From JAJTFW01 sp031421935 (lineage in GTDB: Bacteria > Bacteroidota > Bacteroidia > AKYH767-A > OLB10), in contig JANOPQ010000139.1 in assembly GCA_031421935.1 (NCBI GenBank), positions 1-22,725 on the forward strand: 22,725 bases of DNA. The letters run 5' to 3'. The position numbers and the translations under genes were made by a program. Within the stretch, counting starts at the first letter, position 1. Every line of letters starts with the position of its first letter. This document shows, in pieces, positions 7,361-17,619 of this stretch. Below the pieces are notes generated by a model, which did not search any database, was not told the origin of the DNA, and saw nothing but the letters and a program-made list of their open reading frames with translations.

Positions 7361-10300
7361 ATGTTAAACTGGGGTAAATATGCTCTTCTAATAATTCTTT
7401 TCGCTTGTAGCGGATTGATCGTCAACGCCCAGACGAATCCAGCGCCTTTTAATTTAGGAGGGGGAAATTATTTTTTTGGTACTTGGGCTAGTTCGCAACC
7501 TGCTGGGACTTATCCTGCTAATATGTATTTTCATACTTGCGCTCGCGACTCCAATCCTTTATTGGGAGATCCTACCACAGCAAACTATACCGGCGTATAT
7601 AACTTAGGAACGTTGAATCGTTTTATAGGATTAGCCGATTCAGGATACTCTCAATTTAATTATTCTAAATCCCCCAATACTATTGGAGCATCGGTTTTAG
7701 GACTCAACTCCACAGGCAGAACAGATTTAATTGTTACGTGGACATCAAAAACTTGGGCTGTTGGAAATGCCTATAACATACGATTACAATATCGGATATC
7801 TACGGTTTCCCCTTGGTTGGATGTGCCAGGCCCCGTAGAATATGTGTATAATGGAACACCACCTAATCGTCAAACAATTTCGGTTAACTTATCAATAGCT
7901 ACAGCAAACGCGGTTGACAATAGAACCAATATGCAATTACGATGGAAATATTATTATGTGAGTGGGTTTGGAGCTAACTCTTGTAATTTATCTATAGATG
8001 ATATTACCGTTTCCAGCTTAGCGGCTGTTGGAGATAATATTTCAACAGGCGTAATCAGTGGCTCTCCTTTTTGTGTATCTGCCTCTACTTCGGGTTCGGT
8101 TACGGTACCCTTTACGTATGCATCGGCAGCAAATTTCCCTGCAGGCGGATGTACTTTTTCAGCTGAGCTCAGTAATTCGGCAGGGCAATTTTTATCTCCT
8201 ACAGTTATTGGAACAGTGGTATCAAATGCCAGTGGTGCACAAAGTATTTTATGCACTTTACCGCCAGGATTAGGAACTGGAACATCGTATAGAATTCGGG
8301 TAACTTCGGATGTACCTCCTGTGTTAGGAGTAGATAATGGAAGCGATTTAACCATCTATTTGTCGCCTTTTGATGTGACATCACCGGGTGCAAACTGCAT
8401 CAACTTAGGTTCTAATATTTCGTGGGTACTTCCTGTAGGATGTTATAACGAAATTATGGTAGTGGCGCAACCGTTAGTTCCCTTCACCGTGAATCCCGCT
8501 GGAAATGGTAGCGCTTATACTGCCAATGCTACTTACGGATCTGGAACGGCCTATGAAAGTGGATTTGTCGTTTATAAAGGACCTGGCACTAATGTTACTA
8601 TAAACAATTTGGCAAATGCTACTTTGTATTATTTCAAAATATTTGTTCGTTACGGAAATGACTGGAGCAGTGGTGAAGAAGTTTCTTGCTCCCCTGGCGG
8701 AGGGACGTTGTTAAAGCGAGGAGACTTTGTTGTATTAGGAGTTAATGCCAACAATTTTGCATGCGGACAACCAACTGGTGCGGATGAAATTAGTTTGGTT
8801 TGCTTTCGCGACATAGCTACAGGTACGACCTTAGATATCACGGATAATGGATGGCAGCGAGCCAATCCTAATCGTTGGGGGAATACAGAAGGTACAGTGA
8901 GGATGACTCGGACTGGAGGAAATATTATAGCAGGAACTGTGTTAACTATTCGTTTTGATGGGAATGGCAACGGCAGCAGCGTGGCTCCCGATGCAGCATG
9001 GACCTTTACTAACTTAAATGGTGCAAATCAGTTTGATCTCAATGTGGGGGGTGATCAATTTTTCTTTATGCAAGGTGGTAATTGGATTCCAGGTTCTCCA
9101 CCAGCTCATGATGCTCAATATACAGGCACCATACTTTTTGGTTTTAATACTAAATCCTTATGGATTAATTATGCTTTTTCCACACAAGAAAGTGGTTCAT
9201 ATCCAAATTTGGATTGTTACAGCATTACTCCTGCTTCTGGTTCCGATTGGATTAAATTTACTGGCACTTACCCTACTTCTTTAAATCCAAAAACACAGCG
9301 CAATTGGGTGGATAGTATCAATGATGCCTCCAAATGGGTTCGACATACAAGTTGTTCAAATTACAATAATACTAGTCCTAAATACTTAAATCCTGATGAT
9401 ACTTTAGTTATAATTGCTGGAGGATATTTAAGAGGAAAGTGGATTGGCTCTAAAAGTACAGACTGGTTCACGTGTGATAATTGGGAAGACTTTGTAATTC
9501 CAGACAGCACCACTAACGTTTGGGTCCCTCCAACTGGAGTGACATTTAATTGTCGTTTAAAACTTGATTCTACTCATTATTGTCGAGACATGACAATTGA
9601 GGGTTATAAAGTCATTGGTGCAGATACGAATGTACGTGTTCTTCGTATTTTAGGGAACTTAAATATTACAGGCGGTGAATTAGATTTCAGTGATAATAAT
9701 CCAAATACTAGAGATGGCGTTATCCAATTAAAAGGAAACTGGACCAACTTTAATGAAGCTGCTTTCCGCGAAGGAAATAGTCGTGTTTATTTTATCGGTA
9801 CATCTTTACAAGCTATTAACACGCCTGTGAAAGAAGTTTTTTACAGATTAGACATTGATAATTTGGCGGATATTAGTGGTGGTACAAATTTACAAGTTGA
9901 TAATATTCTCACTTTAACGAATGGTTTAATTAATACGGGAGCTAATGAAGTGTATATCACTTCTACAGCTGTAACCAGCATTGCAGGGTATGCCCTTAGC
10001 CGTTATATCAATGGAAAATTACGTAGGCAAATCACGATTAGTGGCATTTATGATTTTCCAGTAGGCGCTGCTACAGGGTATGAGCTTGTCACCTTAAACA
10101 TCGTGAGTCAGGTGGGAATGGCTAACATTATTGCTGGCTTCAATGCTCCTTCGCCTGGTGCTGCACCAAACCCCTTACTTTGTTTTGTAAATGGAAGTTC
10201 AATTGCAAATAAACTCGATGCTGGGAGCTGGAGTATAGTGCCAAACATTGTTCCCACTGCGATGAACTTAGATTTGACGCTAAGAGAAAGAGGACATACC

Positions 10301-11032
10301 AACTCAGTGGCGCCAGCAACTCGATACGGAATTATTCGAAGAGACGATGCATCTAGTACTTGGCTCGGTTCTCCTTTTGGTACACATTCAAATGTGACTC
10401 AATCGGAAGTAGGCGGAACAGCCACTGCAGTTCGAAAAGGTATTACTACCACTACTTTTTGGGGAGACTTTGCTATTGGTTTTGGGAATGCGCCTTTACC
10501 GGTAGAATGGCTTTCCTTTGATGCGAAACCAGTTTCAACAAACGTATTACTTCAATGGAAAACGGCGAGTGAAAGTGGAAATGATTATTTTAATGTGGAA
10601 CGAAGTAGCGACGGAACTTCCTTTGAGACCATTGGGCAAGTTCAAGGTAATGGTACTACGAATTCGATCAGCTCCTATACATTTACTGATTATTCACCGG
10701 GCCAAGGGATCATTTATTATCGACTGCAACAAGTGGATATAGATGGGCAATTTGACTTGAGTAAAATCGTTCCCGTTCGTATAGGCGATGGCGTTAGTAC
10801 ACCTTATTTATTTCCGAATCCTGTACGCGATCAAACATACCTTATGATTAACAGCGATGAAAATATAGACCAAGCGATTGAGATTTTTGATCTAGCTAGT
10901 CATCTCATTTTTACACAAACGGTAACACTTCAAAAAGGAAATAATTCTGTTCCTCTTTATCTCGACGGATTGCCTGTGGGTGTTTACATGTTAAGAAATG
11001 GATCAGCGGTAATCAAACTATTGAAGTATTAG
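7361..11032 (+). CDS. Large multidomain secreted protein with T9SS type A sorting domain
   Basis: A 1223-residue exported protein of unknown function. A signal peptide covers residues 1-23 (hydrophobic core ALLIILFACSGLIV, cleavage likely NA|Q). Residues 24-220 form a beta-rich domain. Further Ig-like and fibronectin-like segments run to about 445. Residues about 450-650 begin KRGDFVVLGVNANNF and contain DITDNGWQR, a pattern seen in secreted Bacteroidota proteins with lamin-tail or endonuclease-associated beta domains. At 690-720 the text GKWIGSKSTDWFTCDNWEDF is typical of the tryptophan-rich modules preceding beta-solenoid stretches (about 720-950). Residues 1046-1145 (LPVEWLSFDAKPV, then WKTASESGNDYFNVERSSDG) are the common Ig-like domain preceding the sorting signal. 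Residues 1149-1223 (YLFPNPVRDQ to VIKLLKY) are the T9SS type A sorting domain. No catalytic motif is visible. An adhesin or matrix role would be a guess. Confidence 0.88.
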   Translation: MLNWGKYALLIILFACSGLIVNAQTNPAPFNLGGGNYFFGTWASSQPAGTYPANMYFHTCARDSNPLLGDPTTANYTGVYNLGTLNRFIGLADSGYSQFNYSKSPNTIGASVLGLNSTGRTDLIVTWTSKTWAVGNAYNIRLQYRISTVSPWLDVPGPVEYVYNGTPPNRQTISVNLSIATANAVDNRTNMQLRWKYYYVSGFGANSCNLSIDDITVSSLAAVGDNISTGVISGSPFCVSASTSGSVTVPFTYASAANFPAGGCTFSAELSNSAGQFLSPTVIGTVVSNASGAQSILCTLPPGLGTGTSYRIRVTSDVPPVLGVDNGSDLTIYLSPFDVTSPGANCINLGSNISWVLPVGCYNEIMVVAQPLVPFTVNPAGNGSAYTANATYGSGTAYESGFVVYKGPGTNVTINNLANATLYYFKIFVRYGNDWSSGEEVSCSPGGGTLLKRGDFVVLGVNANNFACGQPTGADEISLVCFRDIATGTTLDITDNGWQRANPNRWGNTEGTVRMTRTGGNIIAGTVLTIRFDGNGNGSSVAPDAAWTFTNLNGANQFDLNVGGDQFFFMQGGNWIPGSPPAHDAQYTGTILFGFNTKSLWINYAFSTQESGSYPNLDCYSITPASGSDWIKFTGTYPTSLNPKTQRNWVDSINDASKWVRHTSCSNYNNTSPKYLNPDDTLVIIAGGYLRGKWIGSKSTDWFTCDNWEDFVIPDSTTNVWVPPTGVTFNCRLKLDSTHYCRDMTIEGYKVIGADTNVRVLRILGNLNITGGELDFSDNNPNTRDGVIQLKGNWTNFNEAAFREGNSRVYFIGTSLQAINTPVKEVFYRLDIDNLADISGGTNLQVDNILTLTNGLINTGANEVYITSTAVTSIAGYALSRYINGKLRRQITISGIYDFPVGAATGYELVTLNIVSQVGMANIIAGFNAPSPGAAPNPLLCFVNGSSIANKLDAGSWSIVPNIVPTAMNLDLTLRERGHTNSVAPATRYGIIRRDDASSTWLGSPFGTHSNVTQSEVGGTATAVRKGITTTTFWGDFAIGFGNAPLPVEWLSFDAKPVSTNVLLQWKTASESGNDYFNVERSSDGTSFETIGQVQGNGTTNSISSYTFTDYSPGQGIIYYRLQQVDIDGQFDLSKIVPVRIGDGVSTPYLFPNPVRDQTYLMINSDENIDQAIEIFDLASHLIFTQTVTLQKGNNSVPLYLDGLPVGVYMLRNGSAVIKLLKY

Positions 11033-11127
11033 CAACCCGCCTTTATAAGAATCTTACCTCGATTCAGGTATGATTCAAGATTTTTTTGAGCTTCACTACC
11101 CCTTAAGAATAGTTCGAGCACATTTTT

Positions 11128-11157
11128 TTGGAGATATCGATTGATTCATTACCTTTA
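11128..11157 (+). promoter_or_regulatory. Candidate Bacteroidota-type promoter TTG-N19-TACCTTTA
   Basis: TTG at 11128-11130 is followed after 19 bp by TACCTTTA at 11150-11157, one mismatch from TAnnTTTG. It lies in the 219-bp gap before the metalloprotease and would give a leader of roughly 90 nt. Separate transcription of the protease from the upstream gene is plausible on this basis. Confidence 0.35.
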
Positions 11158-11251
11158 ATCTCGGCAATAGATCCCTTTACTTAAACTGATTTAGTGTTTG
11201 AATAAGATTGATCTATTTCTAAGAATGTATTTAATCTAATTCTCATTCACC

Positions 11252-14200
11252 ATGAAAAACAAATTTTACCATTTCACCTCTTACCTACTTGGATTTTTGC
11301 TTACATTTTCAACAGTTACTGCTAAAGACAAGTTTAGTCAAGAAGCGGATACACTTGTTAAGGGAGTTCAATGGGTTCAAACGGATGAACGCTTTGGCAC
11401 CTATTCCTTTATTCAATTGAGATCTGATTTCATCGTTGAAGAATCACAACATTTGAACTGGTTGAAATCAGATGCCTTGGGTTTATCGAATGATTATAAT
11501 TTTAAATTATCGAATATTGAAAACGATGAATTATCGTATACCCACTACCGTTATAAAATATTTTACAAAGATATCCCCCTCGAACCGGGAACTTTTTATG
11601 TTCATGTGCTCAATGGGAACGTAACGAGTGCAAATGGTGAATATTCTATATTCAACTCTTTAGATATCCTTCCTTCCATCTCGCAAGAAACTGCCTTTCA
11701 AACTGCGCTACATCATGCACAGATAAATATGAATGATGATACACGTTCTAGTGAAATTGAACTTATGAAATCCGCAGGGCATCTTGTTTTTTTACAATTG
11801 GAAGAACAAAAAAAATTAGCTTGGAAATTTGAATTGAAACAAGAAGCGCCAACAGCAAAAGATGTCTATGTGTACATTGATGCGCTATCTGGTGAATATT
11901 TACATGAAGAAAATTTAATTCACTATATAAATTATCCCTTAAATGTTCCGAGTATTTACAGCGGTATTGTTCCAATTATTTGTGACAAAACAGCCTCTAA
12001 TGTTTACTTTCTTAATGAAACAGTAAGAAAAATTAACACCAGAACTTATTATAAAACTTTTGGAGGCTCCTATTTTACCTCTGATATATACAGTCTAGAC
12101 TCTCTCTGGAATGTCAATTCAAACCTTAAAGCTGGCATTGATGTTCATTTTGGTTTAGAGACATCATTCGACTTTTTTCTCCAAAAATTCAGCAGGGATT
12201 CTTATGATAATTTGGGACATATTATCAATGCAAACATTAACTATCCCTATAGCGTTGTGGCTAATTATAATTCGGGATACTTTAATTTTCCTGCCAAGGA
12301 TAACATGAACCAATTGGAGCAAGTAACCATCGAATTAGTTGGGCATGAGTACGCACATGGAGTTATTAAATCGAGTGCAAATTTGAATTCAACTTCAGAA
12401 GCCGGAGGACTCATTGAATCCTTCGCCGACATTTTTGGAATTGCAATTGATTTTTATAAAAATCCAACTACAGCAAATTTCATCCTTGGAGACCGTACAA
12501 AAGTAAATGGTGTTCCCGATCGAGATCTCGCCAATCCATTTCAATTTGGTCATCCTTTTGTTTACAATGGGGTAAATTGGATTAACAATAGTCCATACCA
12601 TTTAGCAGGAGTGCAAAATTATTGGTTTTATCTATTAGTAAATGGTGGAAGTGGAACAACAAACTTCGGAGTTAATTATCAGATTAATTCAATTGTAATG
12701 GAGGCTGCATTAAAAATTGCATATCGAACTTTAACTGTATATCTCAGTCCATCTTCAAACTATGCATCAGCACGAACAGGATCAATTCAAGCGGCCATCG
12801 ACTTATATGGCGCCTGTTCTAATGAAGTGAAAGAAGTTACTAAAGCTTGGTATTCGTTAAACGTTGGAGGAAATTATGTGGATGGAGTAGCTGCTAGTGC
12901 TTTGATTTCACAAACAACATTATGCAATGGCATTGCACTTACTCCATTAAATATTTCCATCAATGGAAGTACCTATGAATGGGATTTTGGTGATGGAACA
13001 ACGTCAACACTCATCAATCCATCTCATATTTATACTCAACCAGGCATTTACACATTAAGTTTAATAGCAACAGGAACGAGTACTTGCAACACCACAGATA
13101 CCTTAATTATTCCGAACATCACTATAAATCCAAATACAAACCTTGTTCCGGCATTATGTTTACCCACAAAACAAAGTCTTAACGGGAGTGTTGGAATTTA
13201 TCGAGTTCAATTTGCAGATATTGATAACTATTCAAGTTCTTCTTATAGCGAAGGGAATCAAGATTTTTCTTGCGAAAGCTCTACAACTCTACATCCAGGT
13301 GATAATACTGAAATAATTGTAACTACATCAGCAAATACATTAGAGAATGTTAAAGCTTGGATCGATTACAATAACGATGGAGATTTTACTGCCTCTGAAA
13401 TAGTCTATGAATCTATAGATCAGAAAATGTACCATAACGGTATTATTTTAACAGATAGTAATCCCTTATTAAATACTCCGCTTCGAATGCGTGTTATAGA
13501 CGACTACCAGCAAATTATTTCAGGAGCCTGTGATACTTTACTCTTTGGGCAGTCGGAAGATTACCGAATAACTTTTGTACCCTCTACAGCTCCACCTATT
13601 GTAAATTTTTGGGTTTCAGATACCATTATTCCTCAAGGAGACAGTGTACAATTCTTCGACTTAACGATGAATTCAGGTGCTCTCAGTTGGTCTTTCCCTG
13701 GTGGAACTCCTTCTACTTCTACACTTGAAAATCCTTTTGTTACATATAGTCTGCCTGGCGTATATCCAGTAACGTTAGTGGTTACTACTAATTTTGGAAC
13801 GGATAGTCTCACGAAAACAGGCTACATTCATGTGACAAATACTTATACGATTTGTGTAAGTTCAATCATTTCTAATGAAATCATTGGGACTATTTATGAT
13901 GCGGGTGGTCCTAATGGACCTGTTTTTGGAACATCCAATTGTGAATTTATGATTGACCCAGGTTGTGCTAATAGTATCACCATAAATTTTTCAGGTATTC
14001 AAATAGGGCCAACTGACTACATTACCATTTTAAATAGAGGTCCTTTTGCTCCTAGTGGGGGAAATATTGTGGCTGTATTCAGTGGCAATTTAACGAATGC
14101 TTCAGCAACAGTTACTGGAGGTAAAATGCTTGTACAATTTTCAAAAAATTCTACAGTTGCATACAATGGATTTGCTGCTACTTGGACATCAGAAATTTTT

Positions 14201-17200
14201 GTTGATCAACCCCCCATTTCATCCTTCATCCCAGATAGTTATACACCTCCCTTTCGCAGTCCTGTGCGATTTGAAAATCAAAGTCAAGGAGGAGATCTCG
14301 ATTTCATATGGGATTTTGGAGATGGTGATTCCTCTGGAACAAGCAATGCAATACATGAATACGATAGTGCAGGCACCTATGTGGTTACACTCATTGCATC
14401 AAACTGCTTAGGCGCTGATACAACTTCTTTAACCATTACGGTACAAGAACCACCGCTTATGTTAGTAACCACTGACACCATCGATGTTACCATTAGTTGT
14501 GGTGATTCCATTACGGTTCCTGTGATGGTTTACAATAACGGGTTAGGAGATTTGCTCATCAGCGAAAATGGATATACGAATATGGACGACACAATTCATA
14601 TTCTAGCTTACTCAGCGTATGAGAATTTTTCACAGTCATACTATGGTATTATACTTAATCATTTAAACGTAAATTTTCCAAAATATACATTAACAAAATT
14701 TACATCCAGCGATACCAATCTTATAAAACAATCCTTGGAAAATAAACAGGTACTATTATTTCCTTTAGGCTATAACGATCCTGATACCGCATATTCTAAT
14801 TTCCAATATTTAGTGAATTCATTTATGCAGCGTGGAGGGAATGCTGTTGTATTTGGTGGAACTAATCCTGCTGGAGATAATAGATTGAGAGCAATGAATA
14901 TTTTAAACGCCAAACCACTGAACGCATATAACTTTGCTAACATTTCAGTTTTAGATACTACAGATTTCTTAACTGAAAATCTTTCCTCTACTTTTCCTCC
15001 TGCGAGTTATCAAGGGTATCCAGTTAGTGTTTTAAATAAACATAAAAAGACATTAATTACAAATAACGGAGATGAAATTTTAGTTTATCGAAATTATGGA
15101 AAAGGAAAAGGAATTTACAATGGATTAAATACAAACACCAACAATATTACGGTAGGAAGAACCATTGTCAATTGTATTAAATCTGCGCAAAACCGATGGC
15201 CCGATTGGTTGCTTGCATCACCCGAGTCTAATATCATTCAACCCGGTGATTCAAGTATTGCTTATTTTACCATTAAGCCTTTAAATTTAACTCCTGGAGT
15301 TCATAATGCCTACATACGAATCAATGGAAATGACTCGTCGAATTTATCACATGAATTTGTTTTGCGTTTAAATATCCTCAGTTCTCCATTACTTTCTTTT
15401 CAAGATACCTGCCTTGATTTTGGATTAGTGACTGTTGGAGATAGTTTAACTAAAAATATAATCATTCAAAATCCAGGTTGTGACACATTAATCATTACTT
15501 CCATTTCGTCAACACAACCTGACTTCACTATCTACGCCGACTCGTTTCTTTTGCCGATTGCTGCGAGTGCAAGTTTCAATGTGAATTTCACACCTCAAAC
15601 AGTTGGATCTTACTCGGATACTTTATACTTTCAAACAAATATTGGTATCATTCCGTATTGTATAGCTGGAACAGGAACTATTGAACCGATCATTTACTTT
15701 ACAGATTCTATTTTAAATTTAAGTCACGATGTGTGCGGAGGTTCTGATTCCGTTGGCTTTTGGCTGTACAATACAGGCGGAAATTATTTACATTATAATT
15801 TAACGGGTGGTCTAGTTGATTTACCTCGTAGGATTTTAATGAATATTTCTGGAGTAGATTTACAAAACGAATATTTAAATACGATAAATAGTATTCAACA
15901 ATATTTTCCGAACATTCTATTAGACACTACTTCCTTAACAAACGCTAATACTTTTTTTCCATTATTAAAAAACAAAGACGTAGTTCTTTTTCCACGTCAA
16001 GAAACTGGTGCTATTTATATTTCTTCTGTTAGTAATTCTATTAGAAACTTCGTAAATTCGGGAGGAAATGCCATCATTTTAGGGATGAATTTTCATACGA
16101 ATATTGGATCTAATCCAATAATTTATTCTTCTGGAATTTTTAATGGATCAGATACAGCTGATGTCAGCTCTGGAAATTCAATTGTGTTGGATACTACTGA
16201 TTGGTTCGTAAAAAATGTAAATCCAATTTTTACAAATCCAGCAACTACTTACTTACAAAAAATTACCGACTTAAATAAAGAAATGATTGTTAGTAGTTAC
16301 GGCAAAGATGTTGTAGCAGCTAAAAAATATGGGAAAGGTAATGCCATCTATATAGGGTATGATTTCAATACTGTAAATAGTGACATTCAAAAAATATTGG
16401 CCAATGCGATTCAATTTGCATATCGCGATAATTTCACAATTGGCTTTTCTGCTAGCCCCGACACAGGAACCATTGCACCAGGAGATTCTGTTTTTATCAT
16501 GGTAAAAAGTGCTATTGATGGTTTCGCAGCTGGAAATTATACATTGCCTATTGCTATTCTTGGCAATGATCCATTGGTTCTAAATGATACTATTGTTGTT
16601 CAAGTGCAACTTGGTTCAAACCCTTGTGCAGATTTTACTGCCATTTCTACTACAGCTTGTAATGGAACCATGTCCTTTACTCAAAATCTACTTAACCCAG
16701 GTACTACTTGGAAATGGTATTTTGGTGATGGCGATTCATCGTCAGTTCAAGATCCCATACATACTTATTTGACAAACGGATCGAAAACAGTAACCCTGAT
16801 TAGTACGAACCAATTTGGAACAGATACAATCATCAAAACAATAAGCATTACAAGATATATTCCAACCACAACTATTAATGGAATACCTAATGTAGGAAGT
16901 AACTTGACATTCAATGCAAATTTAAGTGTGAGTCAATTTAATCGACTTTGGGACTTTGGCGATGGTAGTGCCACAAGTACATTATCCATTCCAACGCATG
17001 CGTATAGTTTACCTGGCACTTATATTATTACTGTTTTATTTACTAATTCTAGTTGTACCATCCCGCATACAGATACGATCGTAATTCTTCCTGTTGGAAT
17101 TAGCGAACTCATTGCCTCTGGAAGTTTTGATATTCGTCCAAACCCTACAGCACAAGAAGCAGAAATTAGTTTTGAATTAATTAAAACGGGAAATGTTTCG

Positions 17201-17371
17201 CTAGAAATTATGGATGCTACTGGAAGATGTATTGAACGCTTTTGTCATAACGAAAGAAAAATTGCAGGAAAATATGTTTACAAATTTAACGCATATTCTT
17301 CTGGAATTTATTCTGTTCTTCTCCGCGTCAATGATGAGTTAATGACATTGAAGTTGGTGAAAACAGAATAA
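11252..17371 (+). CDS. Secreted M4 (thermolysin-like) metalloprotease with PKD, GEVED, CUB-like and duplicated GATase-like modules, T9SS cargo
   Basis: A 2039-residue protein beginning with a signal peptide (about 1-24). An FTP/PepSY-type propeptide follows (about 80-230) and then a thermolysin-type catalytic domain (about 235-550). Zinc ligands and catalytic residues are HEYAH at 365-369 and E389 in GGLIESFADIFG, with the same 24-residue H-to-E spacing as thermolysin, plus a likely catalytic His at 450 in YHLAGVQNYWFYLL. By alignment, the position of thermolysin Tyr157 is Ser380. Then come PKD1 (WDFGDG at 577-582), a GEVED-like domain (about 675-775, KAWIDYNNDGDF), PKD-like 2 (SWSFPGG at 812-818), a CUB-like domain (about 865-980) and PKD3 (W1020). 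Two copies of a Rossmann/GATase-like module follow (about 1083-1376 and 1494-1785), separated by an ASPM/SPD-2/Hydin-like Ig domain (about 1389-1473). PKD4 (W1820), PKD5 (W1900) and a T9SS sorting domain (1958-2039) complete it. It is expected to be an extracellular or cell-surface endopeptidase that matures by removal of the propeptide. Its natural substrate is unknown. Confidence 0.93.
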   Translation: MKNKFYHFTSYLLGFLLTFSTVTAKDKFSQEADTLVKGVQWVQTDERFGTYSFIQLRSDFIVEESQHLNWLKSDALGLSNDYNFKLSNIENDELSYTHYRYKIFYKDIPLEPGTFYVHVLNGNVTSANGEYSIFNSLDILPSISQETAFQTALHHAQINMNDDTRSSEIELMKSAGHLVFLQLEEQKKLAWKFELKQEAPTAKDVYVYIDALSGEYLHEENLIHYINYPLNVPSIYSGIVPIICDKTASNVYFLNETVRKINTRTYYKTFGGSYFTSDIYSLDSLWNVNSNLKAGIDVHFGLETSFDFFLQKFSRDSYDNLGHIINANINYPYSVVANYNSGYFNFPAKDNMNQLEQVTIELVGHEYAHGVIKSSANLNSTSEAGGLIESFADIFGIAIDFYKNPTTANFILGDRTKVNGVPDRDLANPFQFGHPFVYNGVNWINNSPYHLAGVQNYWFYLLVNGGSGTTNFGVNYQINSIVMEAALKIAYRTLTVYLSPSSNYASARTGSIQAAIDLYGACSNEVKEVTKAWYSLNVGGNYVDGVAASALISQTTLCNGIALTPLNISINGSTYEWDFGDGTTSTLINPSHIYTQPGIYTLSLIATGTSTCNTTDTLIIPNITINPNTNLVPALCLPTKQSLNGSVGIYRVQFADIDNYSSSSYSEGNQDFSCESSTTLHPGDNTEIIVTTSANTLENVKAWIDYNNDGDFTASEIVYESIDQKMYHNGIILTDSNPLLNTPLRMRVIDDYQQIISGACDTLLFGQSEDYRITFVPSTAPPIVNFWVSDTIIPQGDSVQFFDLTMNSGALSWSFPGGTPSTSTLENPFVTYSLPGVYPVTLVVTTNFGTDSLTKTGYIHVTNTYTICVSSIISNEIIGTIYDAGGPNGPVFGTSNCEFMIDPGCANSITINFSGIQIGPTDYITILNRGPFAPSGGNIVAVFSGNLTNASATVTGGKMLVQFSKNSTVAYNGFAATWTSEIFVDQPPISSFIPDSYTPPFRSPVRFENQSQGGDLDFIWDFGDGDSSGTSNAIHEYDSAGTYVVTLIASNCLGADTTSLTITVQEPPLMLVTTDTIDVTISCGDSITVPVMVYNNGLGDLLISENGYTNMDDTIHILAYSAYENFSQSYYGIILNHLNVNFPKYTLTKFTSSDTNLIKQSLENKQVLLFPLGYNDPDTAYSNFQYLVNSFMQRGGNAVVFGGTNPAGDNRLRAMNILNAKPLNAYNFANISVLDTTDFLTENLSSTFPPASYQGYPVSVLNKHKKTLITNNGDEILVYRNYGKGKGIYNGLNTNTNNITVGRTIVNCIKSAQNRWPDWLLASPESNIIQPGDSSIAYFTIKPLNLTPGVHNAYIRINGNDSSNLSHEFVLRLNILSSPLLSFQDTCLDFGLVTVGDSLTKNIIIQNPGCDTLIITSISSTQPDFTIYADSFLLPIAASASFNVNFTPQTVGSYSDTLYFQTNIGIIPYCIAGTGTIEPIIYFTDSILNLSHDVCGGSDSVGFWLYNTGGNYLHYNLTGGLVDLPRRILMNISGVDLQNEYLNTINSIQQYFPNILLDTTSLTNANTFFPLLKNKDVVLFPRQETGAIYISSVSNSIRNFVNSGGNAIILGMNFHTNIGSNPIIYSSGIFNGSDTADVSSGNSIVLDTTDWFVKNVNPIFTNPATTYLQKITDLNKEMIVSSYGKDVVAAKKYGKGNAIYIGYDFNTVNSDIQKILANAIQFAYRDNFTIGFSASPDTGTIAPGDSVFIMVKSAIDGFAAGNYTLPIAILGNDPLVLNDTIVVQVQLGSNPCADFTAISTTACNGTMSFTQNLLNPGTTWKWYFGDGDSSSVQDPIHTYLTNGSKTVTLISTNQFGTDTIIKTISITRYIPTTTINGIPNVGSNLTFNANLSVSQFNRLWDFGDGSATSTLSIPTHAYSLPGTYIITVLFTNSSCTIPHTDTIVILPVGISELIASGSFDIRPNPTAQEAEISFELIKTGNVSLEIMDATGRCIERFCHNERKIAGKYVYKFNAYSSGIYSVLLRVNDELMTLKLVKTE

Positions 17372-17619
17372 ATCTTAATTTAGAAAATTAAAAAAATCCT
17401 AGTAACACCCACTCATTCTGTGAAGAATTGAATGCCTTAAACAATTATAAATAATATATTCTTAGGCAACCTACTAATATCTCAAATGGATTGCTAATGA
17501 CAAAAAGTATTGAACAAAAAAATCGCTTCACAAAAAAATATTAATTTCTGCTTTGTCCGATATAATAACGCAGAGATCTCTCAACTAAACTCGAACATTT
17601 GCTACAATAAATTATTAAT

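Noticed and set aside
7954..8355. 133-codon minus-strand frame
   Set aside because: It lies wholly inside the 1223-residue secreted protein gene, whose signal peptide, domains and sorting domain are coherent. The antisense product has no recognisable features.
11040..11105. Possible terminator after the 1223-residue gene (TACCT/AGGTA hairpin near 11056-11071 and a later T-run)
   Set aside because: The stem is only 5 bp and the T-run does not follow it directly.
17410..17470. TGCCT...AGGCA pairing between the convergent genes
   Set aside because: The stem is about 5 bp with a loop of more than 20 nt and no clear T-run, so it is too weak to call a bidirectional terminator.
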